In this document: positions 8,738 to 16,079 of the stretch, in pieces | Position numbering within the stretch: the first letter of the stretch is position 1 | Layout of the letters: every line of letters begins with the position of its first letter | DNA from: Paractinoplanes abujensis | Lineage (GTDB): Bacteria > Actinomycetota > Actinomycetes > Mycobacteriales > Micromonosporaceae | Assembly: GCF_014204895.1 (NCBI RefSeq) | Contig: NZ_JACHMF010000001.1 | Location: 4,216,001 to 4,280,000 of the forward strand | Direction of reading: 5' to 3' | DNA: 64,000 bases | Notes under the pieces: model-generated | What the model was told of the DNA's origin: nothing | Database searches by the model: none | Seen by the model: only the letters and a program-made list of their open reading frames with translations | Program-made: the position numbers and the translations under genes

Positions 8738-9127
8738 GCGGGGACCGGTCAGGCCAAGAACCTCACAACTCCAGCCGAACGCGGGCGTCGTGTGCCAGTC
8801 CGGGCGACGACCGGCCCGGGCCAGCCGGCGTCCCTCGGCAAAGGACTCCTGGTGGGCCGCGCTGATGGACAGGTAGCGGCCGATCAACGCTTCGGCCGGG
8901 CCGGGCTGGTCCTGACTGACGAGGTATTCCAGCAGGTCCTGGGCGAAGGCCCAGGGCCGTAGCAAGCCGTCGGAAACCGCCTCCGGCAGAGCCCGCGGGT
9001 CGCGGGTCGCGGCCAGCCACGGCACGGCGGCAGTGGCGAGGTCAGCGACCAGCGTCCCGGCGTCCGCGATGCGGTGGGCCGGCGTCCACTCGGCTCCGAG
9101 CGGCTTCGTCTTCGGTGTCCACAGCAA
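8726..9127 (-). CDS. Hypothetical protein, possibly N-terminally truncated (DUF4304-like)
   Basis: The only start in frame is TTG 9127, giving 133 residues. The frame remains open upstream (about 9128-9200) with protein-like sequence (FVECRCIDQDLRLRSLLW) but no start codon, which suggests a longer ancestral protein that lost its front. The body (AAVPWLAATRDPRALPEAV, then WAFAQDLLEYL) reads as helices and recalls the C-terminal half of DUF4304 proteins; that match is tentative. It could be a decaying gene. Confidence 0.45.
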   Translation of the reverse strand: MLWTPKTKPLGAEWTPAHRIADAGTLVADLATAAVPWLAATRDPRALPEAVSDGLLRPWAFAQDLLEYLVSQDQPGPAEALIGRYLSISAAHQESFAEGRRLARAGRRPDWHTTPAFGWSCEVLGLTGPRSGG

Positions 9128-9379
9128 ACTCCGCAGGCGTAGGTCCTGATCGATACAGCGGCACTCTACAAATCGCGTCCCGCTGCGACCGGGCTCGGTC
9201 AGCGTCGGTGGGTACCGAGCTGCGCGACCGGGTGCGGGCCGACCCGGCCCAGGCCCGCGCTTGTCTGCTCGCCGGGGTGCCCGAGCAGCGTCGCCGGCGC
9301 GGGCTCCCGGAGACCGACGACGCTCGATGAGCTCGGCGGTGGGCGCTCGCCCCCGAATCGGACGTTATACCGTGGCACT
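9128..9379. other. Intergenic stretch with possible gene remnants
   Basis: On the minus strand the frame of the neighbouring gene continues to about 9200 without a start. On the plus strand 9216-9330 reads ELRDRVRADPAQARACLL and onward to a TGA at 9328, which looks like the tail of a helical protein with no head. No transposon end is visible. The last 50 bases are A/T richer (GGACGTTATACCG) and probably hold the promoter of the SIMPL gene. Confidence 0.3.
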
Positions 9380-10102
9380 ATGCAAAAGGGTATTAATCGG
9401 GCGCTTGCGGCGTCCATCATGGCTGTGTCGCTGCTTCTGGGGAGCAGCCCGGCGGTTGCCTCGGCCGACGTTGCGCAGCGGGAAAGCGTGCAGGTGACCG
9501 GCAGGGGAACCGTGTCCGGCGAGCCCGACACGCTCGAGGCCACGTTCGGCGTGGAGACCAGCGCGACCACCGTGGCCGCGGCCTTGAAGCAGGCCACCAC
9601 GGCGGCCACCCGCATGCGGGACACGCTCGTGCGCGGCGGGGTGACCAAGGCCGACCTGCAGACTTCCCACGTGAACGTCACGTCGATGCGCAAGGACGAC
9701 GGCCCGATCACCGGTTACACGGTGCGCCAGGGGCTGACCGCGAAGATCCGCAACCTGTCGCGGGGCGGCGCGCTGATGTCGGCGGCCGTGACCGCGGGCG
9801 GTGACGCGGCCCGGCTCGACGGGGTGTCGTTCTCCATCGCGGACGACACCGCGCTGCTGGCCCAGGCCCGCAAAAAGGCGTTCGCCGACGCCCGGGGCAA
9901 GGCCGAGCTCTACGCCCGGGAGGCGGGCCGCCCGCTGGGCCGAGTCGTGCGGGTGAGCGAGGGCGCCACCAATGTCTGGCCGCAGGGTGGGCAGGACCGG
10001 TTCGCCGCGGCCGACGCGTCGGTGCCGATCGAACCCGGCCGTCAGCAGCTGTCGGTGACGGTCACCGTGGAATGGGCTCTCGACCCGCCGAAGGCGCCCT
10101 GA
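9380..10102 (+). CDS. Exported SIMPL-domain (DUF541, YggE-like) protein
   Basis: The 240-residue protein has a cleavable signal (MQKGINRALAASIMAVSLLL, then SSPAVASA to about residue 29) followed by a SIMPL domain. Visible elements are VQVTGRGTVSGEPDTLEATFGVE, the TSHVNVTSM strand, GYTVRQGLTAKIRNL and the helix RKKAFADARGKAELYAREAG with RVVRVSEGA after it. SIMPL proteins are periplasmic or extracellular, oligomeric and linked to oxidative stress in YggE; the biochemical role is unknown. ATG 9380 is the first start after an A/T-rich promoter-like region. Confidence 0.85.
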   Translation: MQKGINRALAASIMAVSLLLGSSPAVASADVAQRESVQVTGRGTVSGEPDTLEATFGVETSATTVAAALKQATTAATRMRDTLVRGGVTKADLQTSHVNVTSMRKDDGPITGYTVRQGLTAKIRNLSRGGALMSAAVTAGGDAARLDGVSFSIADDTALLAQARKKAFADARGKAELYAREAGRPLGRVVRVSEGATNVWPQGGQDRFAAADASVPIEPGRQQLSVTVTVEWALDPPKAP

Positions 10103-10109
10103 GCCCCGC

Positions 10110-10631
10110 TCAGGCCTGCGGCGGCTCCATGCTCGACCGGTCGACCGGGGCCGGCGGGATCAGCTCACCCGCCGCGTACGCGGTCAGCCGCCGCAGGATC
10201 TCGGGGCCGTCGTAGGCCGGGAACCGGATGAGCAGCAGGCGCAACGCGAACCGGGACTCACGCAACGAGTCGAACATCGCGGCGTCCATCGGGCGCGCGT
10301 TCACGTGCCAGGAATCGGGCGCCGCCCAATGTGTCATCCGCAGGTAGAACGCGTCGCGGGGCCCGGCCTGGGCCAGCGCGGTGAGGAACGCGAGCCCGTC
10401 ATCGACGGGAAAGTCGATGTAGGCCCACCCCCGCTGGGCCGCGACCACCGAGGCCATGTGCGGCAGCTTCTCGGGCCAGCCGGCGTTGCTCTCGCCCGCA
10501 TTCTGGCAGCAGGTCCACGTCGTCCAGCCGAGACGCCAGATCGCCTCGATGATCGGCGCCAGCTCCTCGTCGATGTCGGCGCTCAGCTCGCCGACCCGGA
10601 CCCGCCGCACCGGATGCAGATTGTCGCTCAC
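10110..10631 (-). CDS. Hypothetical protein
   Basis: The 173-residue protein starts at GTG 10631 (SDNLHPVRRVRVGELSADID), only ten bases downstream of the TetR gene on the same strand, so the two form an operon. It has a paired-cysteine TWTCCQNAG segment followed by WPEKLPHMASVVAAQRG and YLRMTHWAAPDSWHVNARP. No signal or membrane segment is seen. I do not recognise the family. The stop lies seven bases past the convergent SIMPL gene end. Confidence 0.6.
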   Translation of the reverse strand: MSDNLHPVRRVRVGELSADIDEELAPIIEAIWRLGWTTWTCCQNAGESNAGWPEKLPHMASVVAAQRGWAYIDFPVDDGLAFLTALAQAGPRDAFYLRMTHWAAPDSWHVNARPMDAAMFDSLRESRFALRLLLIRFPAYDGPEILRRLTAYAAGELIPPAPVDRSSMEPPQA

Positions 10632-10641
10632 GGCCGCGATC

Positions 10642-11274
10642 CTAGGTGAGGGCGTCGATGAACGACTGAGCCAGCCACCGCTCGTACTGGTCGAGGGTCC
10701 AGCCGCGGTCACCGACGAGCAGTTCGTAGACCTCGGGCGCGATCAGCGTCCACACGATGTCGGCGCCCTGGGCGGGGTCGACGCCGGCGCGCAGGCCACC
10801 GATGGCCGCGAGGTGACGCACGACCCCGCTCGCCCCGACCATGCGCTCACGGTTGATGGTCTCGCGGAACTGCGCCAGGTCGGGGTCGCCCCCACGGGCG
10901 GCCGCCAGCAGTTTGGCCAGCAGCGGCCCGGTCCGTCCGCTGATCAGGCGGGCCGCGTGCGCATAGGCGGTGAGGACGCCCTGCGGGCTGGTCGCCGCGT
11001 GGACGGCCCGGATCTCGGGGCGGTCGATCATCGGGACGTCCTCGTCGTCGCCGGCCAGCGTGACGTCGTACACGTCCTTGACGAGGGCCGCCTTGGTGCC
11101 GAACGTCTTGTAGACCGTCTCGGCCGAGACCCCGGCGCCGGTTGCCACGTCGCGCATGGTGACGGCGGCCGGGCCCCGCTCGACCAGCAGGGCGCGGGCG
11201 GCGTCGAGGACGCGGCGGCGGGTCAGGCGCGCCTGCTCGGCCCGGCGGGTGTTGTCGTATGGGCGACGCGTCAT
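10642..11274 (-). CDS. TetR-family transcriptional regulator
   Basis: The 210-residue repressor has the usual N-terminal helix-turn-helix (LTRRRVLDAARALLVERG, then VTMRDVATGAGVSAETVYKTFGTK, about residues 17-66) and a helical C-terminal ligand domain. It is divergent from a SnoaL-like gene across 62 bases that contain a direct repeat (11291 and 11311), so it very likely controls that gene and itself. The next gene on this strand follows after ten bases. The inducer is unknown. Confidence 0.85.
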   Translation of the reverse strand: MTRRPYDNTRRAEQARLTRRRVLDAARALLVERGPAAVTMRDVATGAGVSAETVYKTFGTKAALVKDVYDVTLAGDDEDVPMIDRPEIRAVHAATSPQGVLTAYAHAARLISGRTGPLLAKLLAAARGGDPDLAQFRETINRERMVGASGVVRHLAAIGGLRAGVDPAQGADIVWTLIAPEVYELLVGDRGWTLDQYERWLAQSFIDALT

Positions 11275-11290
11275 TGATTACCGTTCACTG

Positions 11291-11320
11291 GTATCGAATA
11301 CTTCTCCACTGTATCCGATT
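11291..11320. promoter_or_regulatory. Candidate TetR operator between divergent genes
   Basis: GTATCGAATAC at 11291-11301 is a short inverted repeat (GTAT/ATAC). A related GTATCCGATT begins exactly 20 bases later at 11311, two helical turns away, and both copies are preceded by CACTG. The site lies in the only spacer between the TetR gene and the SnoaL-like gene. Binding is inferred from position and symmetry. Confidence 0.4.
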
Positions 11321-11336
11321 GTTCCGTGGAGGCATC

Positions 11337-11858
11337 ATGCGCACCCTGGAAACCGACGTCTGCATCCGCTCCATGACGATCATGGCGGCGGGCGACCTCG
11401 ACGACCTGACCCCGATCGTCCATCCGCAAGCCACCAACCGTGAGGGCAAAGCGGAGCCGCCGGCCTGCCGTGGTCAGGGGCCGGCCGCGTTCGCGGCGAC
11501 CGCCCGCTGGCTGCGGGCCGGGTTCGCCGACCTGCGCTTCGACGTCCACGACACGGTGGCCGAGGGCGACCTGATCGCGGTGCACTGCACCATGTCGGGC
11601 CGCCAGGTCGGCGACTTCGTGTCCTACGACGAGCGCGGGGAGGTGGCCCAGGTGATGCCGCCGACCGGGCGCACGTTCGCGATCACCCAGACCCACTGGT
11701 TCCGGATGAGGGACGGGCAGGTCTTCGAGCACTGGGCCAACCGCGACGACTTCGGCATGGCCACGCAGCTGGGCTGGGTCCCGCCCACGCCGGCGTTCCT
11801 GTGGCGGATGGCCCGGGCCAAGCGCCGGGCCGTCCGCGCCTCTCAGGTGAAGATGTAG
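11337..11858 (+). CDS. SnoaL-like / ester cyclase-type NTF2-fold protein
   Basis: The 173-residue protein has the NTF2-like pattern: MRTLETDVCIRSMTIMAAGD, FAATARWLRAGFADLRFDVHDTVAEGD, VAVHCTMSG and QTHWFRMRDGQVFEHWANRDDFGM. SnoaL-like domains bind small hydrophobic ligands and some catalyse cyclisations, but orphan copies like this have no assigned reaction. ATG 11337 has a GTGGAGG ribosome site seven bases upstream. It is divergent from a TetR repressor that probably regulates it. Confidence 0.75.
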   Translation: MRTLETDVCIRSMTIMAAGDLDDLTPIVHPQATNREGKAEPPACRGQGPAAFAATARWLRAGFADLRFDVHDTVAEGDLIAVHCTMSGRQVGDFVSYDERGEVAQVMPPTGRTFAITQTHWFRMRDGQVFEHWANRDDFGMATQLGWVPPTPAFLWRMARAKRRAVRASQVKM

Positions 11859-11880
11859 CTTGTCGTCCCCCGGATGCGCG

Positions 11881-12279
11881 CTACGCGTCGCGGAACCAGC
11901 CGATCGCGGGCGCCTCCCGGTAAGCGTCCTCCTGCTCGGCGGGCCATCGGTCGCGCACGGCGTTCACCGCCTCGGCCCCGGTGCCGGCCTCGGGACACGC
12001 CGGCGAGTGGAGGCAACCCGGCAGACCGGCCGCCGCGAAGCTGCGATGCGCCTCCCACTCGTCGGCCAGCTGCTCGTCGGTCAGGCGATGCAGAACGAAA
12101 ACGCGCGGGTCGAGATCCCAGTGCCCGCCAGGCTCGTCGCCGGTCACCATGACATACCAGTACTCGCGCCCGTCGTGCACCGCGATCCCGGTCAGCGGGC
12201 CGTCGTACCAGCCGGAGAACCACAGCTTCCGTACGCCGGTCAGCTCGGGCAGACCCGCCAGGCGCGACATGTCATGCAC
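11881..12279 (-). CDS. Hypothetical protein
   Basis: The 132-residue soluble protein starts at GTG 12279 (or ATG 12270). It contains VRKLWFSGWYDGPLTGIAVHDGREYWYVMV and a tail ACPEAGTGAEAVNAVRDRWPAEQ. Similar short proteins occur as orphans in Micromonosporaceae, but no domain can be named. It follows the pseudokinase stub by 17 bases on the same strand, suggesting one transcript. Confidence 0.6.
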   Translation of the reverse strand: MHDMSRLAGLPELTGVRKLWFSGWYDGPLTGIAVHDGREYWYVMVTGDEPGGHWDLDPRVFVLHRLTDEQLADEWEAHRSFAAAGLPGCLHSPACPEAGTGAEAVNAVRDRWPAEQEDAYREAPAIGWFRDA

Positions 12280-12296
12280 ACCGCCGACCGTCCTGC

Positions 12297-12668
12297 CTAC
12301 CGCGACCAGCAGTCGAAGCTCAGGGCGGCCCGGGTGCGCGCGGCCAGGTGACGGTCGTCGGCCGTCAGCAGGTCCTCGATGATCGGGCGCAGCGGGCCGG
12401 GGCGACCCCCGGTGGCCGCGAACAGCGTGGCCCCGAGCGCGGCCAGATCGCAGGCGACGGCGCCGGGGGCCGGGTGCAGCAGCGCCACCCGGCCGTCGTC
12501 GTGCAGGTAGACCGAGCCGGGGTGCAGGTTGCCGTGGCCGGTGCGCTCGAGGAGGTCGAGCAGTTGCAGGCCGAGGGCCCGTACGCCGGCGACCGGCAGC
12601 GGGCCGTCCTCGCGCAGAACGTCAGCCAGTGTGCGGCCGACCGCCGGGGCGTACGAAACAACTGTCAT
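12297..12668 (-). CDS. Degenerate protein-kinase C-lobe (pseudokinase stub)
   Basis: The 123 residues align with the hinge and C-lobe of actinobacterial Ser/Thr kinases: GRTLADVLREDGPLPVAGVRALGLQLLDLLE, then GNLHPGSVYLHDDGRVALL and ACDLAALGATLFAATGGRP. The N-lobe with its ATP loop and lysine is absent, the HRD aspartate position is lost (NLHPGSV instead of HRDxKPxN) and no DFG is present. It therefore cannot phosphorylate. It may be a decayed kinase or a small regulatory pseudokinase. ATG 12668 is the first start and the gene precedes 11881-12279 on the same strand. Confidence 0.55.
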   Translation of the reverse strand: MTVVSYAPAVGRTLADVLREDGPLPVAGVRALGLQLLDLLERTGHGNLHPGSVYLHDDGRVALLHPAPGAVACDLAALGATLFAATGGRPGPLRPIIEDLLTADDRHLAARTRAALSFDCWSR

Positions 12669-12793
12669 GTCGAAGACGATCCTCCGCGGCCGGCCCGCTG
12701 TCGTCAGGGCAAGCCCCCAACCGCACTACCGGCTAGCTTCCATTCCCCGGCTCACAACCGTCCGGTCCGGCGCCGGGAGATTATCGTGAGCCG

Positions 12794-14299
12794 ATGCGGC
12801 TGCACCCGGGCGAGATCGAGGCCACCGGCCGGCGCGCGACCACGCTGGACGAGGTCGTCCGCCGCCTGTTCGACGCGTCGCCCGGCGTGAGCGCCCGGCC
12901 GCGGATCATCGCGATCGACGGCCGCGGCGGCGCGGGCAAGACAACCCTCGCGGAAAGACTCCGTACGGCGGTGCCGGGCTCGGCGATCGTGCACACCGAC
13001 GACGTCGCGTGGAACCTGGCCTACTTCGACTGGGGCGCCACCCTGGCCGAGCACGTGCTGGCACCCCTGCACCGCGGCCGAGCGGTCGACTTCCGGCCGG
13101 CGGCCTGGGCCGCGCACGACCGTTCCGGCTCGATCCGCGTGCCGGCCGGGGCGCCGGTCGTGTGGGTCGAGGGCACCGGCGTCCTCCGTTCGGAACTCGC
13201 GCCCTGGCTCGACGCCTCGATCTACGTGCAGGGCGACCTCGACGAGCAGGAACGGCTGCTGGCCGCGCGCGACGGCGACTCCCCCGAGCAGCGCGAACAC
13301 ATCGCGAAGTGGCTGGCCGAGGAGCTGCCGTTCCTGCTGCGCGAACAGCCCTGGGCCCGGGCCACCCTGATCGTCGCCGGTCCGGCCCCCGAACTCCTGG
13401 TCGCCGAGCCGGTGCCCGCGCGCGCCGGTGTGCTGGTGCTCGGCGGCGCGGGCGTGGACCACGTCGTACGGGTGCCGCAGTTGCCCCTGCCGCCGGCCGA
13501 CTCCACCCACTCCACAGTGCACACCCGGGCCGGGCAGACCGGCGATTTCGTCGCGCTCGGCCTGCACGCGCTCGGCCTGCCCACCACCCACCTCGACGTG
13601 CTCGGCGACGACCCCGAAGGCGCCCTGGTGCGCGACCTGCACGAGCGGCAGGGCGTGCCGTTCCACACCATCGGCACCCCGCGGGGCACCAAACGGTCGG
13701 TCAACCTGGTCGACCCGCGGGGCCGCCGGCAATCCCTGTACGACTCCAGCCGCGGCGCGGGCGGCGTCACGTTCCCGCCCGACCTGCTGGCCACGCTCGC
13801 GGGCACCGCCCGGCACGCCCACGTCTGCGTCACCGAGCCGTGCGCCGAGGCCATCCCCGCACTGGTCGCGGCCGGGCTGACCATCTCCACCGACCTGCAC
13901 GACTGGGACGGCGCCGACGACCACCACCGCCGCTTCGCCGAGCAGGCCGACATCGTGTTCCTGTCCACGGTCAACCTGCCCGACCATGAGTCCGCGATGC
14001 GCTCGATCGGTGGCCGGGCCGTGGTCGTGGCCACCGCGGGCGACCGGGGCGGCTACGTGCTCGACCCCGCCGACGGGCAGATCTCCCCGTACGGGCCGGC
14101 GACGCCCCCGGCCGAGGTCCGCGACACCAACGGCGCCGGCGACGCCTTCGTGGCGGGCTTCCTGTACGGCCACCTCACCGGCGAACCCCTCGCCCGCTGC
14201 CTCCGCCTGGGCGCCATCGCCGGCGCCCACGCCTGCACGGTGCCCGCCACCGAGGTCGGCCCGATCGACGTCGAGACGCTGACCAGCCGCCTCCGGTGA
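12794..14299 (+). CDS. Fusion of uridine-kinase-like P-loop domain and PfkB carbohydrate kinase
   Basis: The 501-residue protein carries two kinase folds. Residues 35-200 are a P-loop NTPase with Walker A GRGGAGKTT at 43-51, HTDDVAWN near 67, and VVWVEGTGVLRSELAPWLD near 122-140, as in small uridine-kinase-like proteins. Residues 212-495 are a ribokinase/PfkB kinase: GVLVLGGAGVDHVV at its start, a sugar-binding AGQTGDFVALGLHALG, and the catalytic DTNGAGDAF at 444-452. Both active sites look intact. Free-standing versions of each are common; the joined form suggests sequential phosphorylation of a nucleoside or sugar, which is inference. ATG 12794 fits a start just before homology. Confidence 0.8.
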   Translation: MRLHPGEIEATGRRATTLDEVVRRLFDASPGVSARPRIIAIDGRGGAGKTTLAERLRTAVPGSAIVHTDDVAWNLAYFDWGATLAEHVLAPLHRGRAVDFRPAAWAAHDRSGSIRVPAGAPVVWVEGTGVLRSELAPWLDASIYVQGDLDEQERLLAARDGDSPEQREHIAKWLAEELPFLLREQPWARATLIVAGPAPELLVAEPVPARAGVLVLGGAGVDHVVRVPQLPLPPADSTHSTVHTRAGQTGDFVALGLHALGLPTTHLDVLGDDPEGALVRDLHERQGVPFHTIGTPRGTKRSVNLVDPRGRRQSLYDSSRGAGGVTFPPDLLATLAGTARHAHVCVTEPCAEAIPALVAAGLTISTDLHDWDGADDHHRRFAEQADIVFLSTVNLPDHESAMRSIGGRAVVVATAGDRGGYVLDPADGQISPYGPATPPAEVRDTNGAGDAFVAGFLYGHLTGEPLARCLRLGAIAGAHACTVPATEVGPIDVETLTSRLR

Positions 14300-14327
14300 T
14301 ACGCGCGCTTGACGGCGGCCGGCCGGT

Positions 14328-14756
14328 CTAGGGCCGCAGCATGCCCAGGAAGCCGGCGAAGTCCGGGGCCAGCGGCACAACACCCCAGTCCACGCTCCAG
14401 AAGACGACCGACGGGTGCTTGTCGTCCGCGCGGTAGTCGAAGCAGAAGAAGTCGCCGCCCACGTCGGCGGCGAACGGGATGATGCCCTCGTCCAGCACGT
14501 CGAGCAGGGGAAAGACGGCAGCGACGATGTTGCTGACGAACGGCGCGTCCGCGAAATGCAGCAGATGATCGACGGCGGTGCCGAAGCCGTTGGGCAGGTC
14601 GATCCCGGCCGGGACCGGAGCGGCACCCTGGTGGACCTGAGCGACGGCGAGAAACTCGGGCGGCAGAACGACTTCCAGTTCTTCCTGCGCCTCCCGCACC
14701 GCCGTGTCCGACGCCGGCCGCGGGTCGTCGATCGCCCCGTCCACCCAGTTCACCAT
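14328..14756 (-). CDS. SMI1/KNR4 (SUKH) family protein
   Basis: The 142-residue protein fits the SUKH fold: VREAQEELEVVLPPEFLAVAQVHQGA, VDHLLHFADAPFVSNI, IPFAADVGGDFFCFDYRADDKHPSVVFW and a closing FAGFLGML. Related proteins act as immunity proteins or as free-standing scaffolds. ATG 14756 has GAAGGAA just upstream. No polymorphic toxin is adjacent, so it may be an orphan immunity gene. It is the second SUKH gene in the window. Confidence 0.75.
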   Translation of the reverse strand: MVNWVDGAIDDPRPASDTAVREAQEELEVVLPPEFLAVAQVHQGAAPVPAGIDLPNGFGTAVDHLLHFADAPFVSNIVAAVFPLLDVLDEGIIPFAADVGGDFFCFDYRADDKHPSVVFWSVDWGVVPLAPDFAGFLGMLRP

Positions 14757-14819
14757 GGTTCCGTTCCTTCGTTTCTCGTCCCGCCGCGGTGCCCGAACTC
14801 TCCAACGATTCGATGTCGC

Positions 14820-15072
14820 CCGGCGCCGCCGCGCTTGCCGCTGCATCTTCGCGTCGAGGCTGCAGCCGTCGGTGCACCAGCGCCGGCTGTGATTCGTGCT
14901 CGAGTCCAGGAACAGCCCGATACATCCGACCTCGGCGGCGCACACCTTCAGCGCAGTTCGATGGCCGTCGCGAGCGCCTTCCGGGCCGCGGCCGGCGATG
15001 GGGACACCTCGAGCCCGGCGCCGGCCGGCAACCCGGCGTGGTGCGCCCAGAGCACTAGGCCTGACCCCCATC
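14820..15072 (-). pseudogene. Remnant of a CGNR zinc-finger (ABATE domain) regulator
   Basis: Minus-strand codons 14948-14820 read KVCAAEVGCIGLFLDSS, then RRWCTDGCSLDAKMQRQARRRR, the C-terminal treble-clef zinc finger of ABATE-domain proteins (C-x4-C, FxDxS, RRWC, C). In another frame, 15055-14948 reads VLWAHHAGLPAGAGLEVSPS followed by ARKALATAIELR and a TGA, matching the middle of the ABATE domain. The N-terminal third, the frame and the linker between the two parts are missing, so this is a frameshifted, internally deleted gene. The CGNR motif itself is changed to CSLD. Confidence 0.6.
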
Positions 15073-15096
15073 GTCACCGGCGCCACGACCCGGCCC

Positions 15097-15246
15097 ATGA
15101 ACTCAGCACTGCCGGACAGTCCCGTGCTCGCACCCCGGCCGCCGGGTCCCGTCCGGCGGCACCTCGCATGGACCTTGCATCGGGTCGCCGACCGCCTCGC
15201 CGGCCCCGGCGAGCCCTCAGCCCGCCTTCACCACCGGTGGGTGTGA
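15097..15246 (+). CDS. Possible 49-residue peptide
   Basis: An ATG at 15097 opens a 49-codon frame ending at TGA 15244. The peptide begins MNSALPDSPVLAPRPPGPV and ends with LARAL-like basic residues and HHRWV. It is proline- and arginine-rich and has no recognised family. It sits between a decayed zinc-finger gene and the Sel1 gene on the other strand. It may be spurious; only the ATG and the lack of other content argue for it. Confidence 0.2.
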   Translation: MNSALPDSPVLAPRPPGPVRRHLAWTLHRVADRLAGPGEPSARLHHRWV

Positions 15247-15251
15247 GCGAG

Positions 15252-16079
15252 TCACATCGGATCGCTCTCCCCCTCGACCGAGTAGATCTCGAGAAGGGGG
15301 ATCGCCGCGATGGCGGGCTCGTGGCCGGCTTCGGCGGCCCTCGTCCACCACATCAGGGCCTCGTTGCGGTCGCCGCGCTGGACCGCCTCGTAGCCGAGGG
15401 CGTAGCAGGCGGCCGGATGGTCGTGGGCTGCGGCTTGACGTAAGTAGCGCAGCGCCATGCGGGAGCCGGGGTCCTGCATCATGGCCACCGCGTACATGGC
15501 CTCGACCGAACCCAGGTCCGCGGCGTGTTGCCAGACCTCGGTGATGCGCCAGGCCGGCATCCAGAAGTGCTCGTCGGACCGGGCCTTCTCCTGCTGGTCG
15601 AGGGTCCAGTAAACGCAGCCCAGGGCGTAAAGGGCGTGCACGTCACCGGTCTCGCTGACCAGGCGGTAGTGGGCGGCGGCCCGATGCAGGTCACCATGGT
15701 GGGCCGGCAGCACGGTGCCGTCGAGCACGGGTTCCGGTGGAAGCAGCGGACCGGGCCGCGACGTGACGGCGATCCAGTGGTCGACGGCCTGAGGCGATGC
15801 CCGTACGGCTCGGATCAAAGCCTCGACCACAATGAGCTTGACGCCGGGCAAGGCCTCGGCCAGCCACGCCTCGTCGATGCCCGCCCGCTCGTCGGACAGC
15901 TGCGCCGTGAACTGCAGCAGACTGTGCAGTTCGGCCTGCCTGCGCTCGTCGCCCAGCCGGCTCAGGACCAGCTCGGCCGCCCGCCGGCGTTGGGCGTCGT
16001 CACGGAAGCCGCGGTGCAGGTCGGTCAGGGCCACCCAGTGACGGTAAAGGCTTGCGGGCGTGGCGCACACTCCGGGCAT
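15252..16079 (-). CDS. Sel1/TPR-repeat protein
   Basis: The 275-residue protein has Sel1-type repeats in its C-terminal half: GDVHALYALGCVYWTLDQQEKA, ADLGSVEAMYAVAMMQDPGSRM, AAAHDHPAACYALGYEAVQRG and AAEAGHEPAIAAIPLL. The N-terminal half is helical (RRRAAELVLSRLGDERRQAEL). Sel1 repeats are protein-binding. ATG 16079 is given as the start but lacks a clear ribosome site; GTG 16034 is an alternative that would free some space, because the divergent gene begins at the same place. Confidence 0.65.
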   Translation of the reverse strand: MPGVCATPASLYRHWVALTDLHRGFRDDAQRRRAAELVLSRLGDERRQAELHSLLQFTAQLSDERAGIDEAWLAEALPGVKLIVVEALIRAVRASPQAVDHWIAVTSRPGPLLPPEPVLDGTVLPAHHGDLHRAAAHYRLVSETGDVHALYALGCVYWTLDQQEKARSDEHFWMPAWRITEVWQHAADLGSVEAMYAVAMMQDPGSRMALRYLRQAAAHDHPAACYALGYEAVQRGDRNEALMWWTRAAEAGHEPAIAAIPLLEIYSVEGESDPM

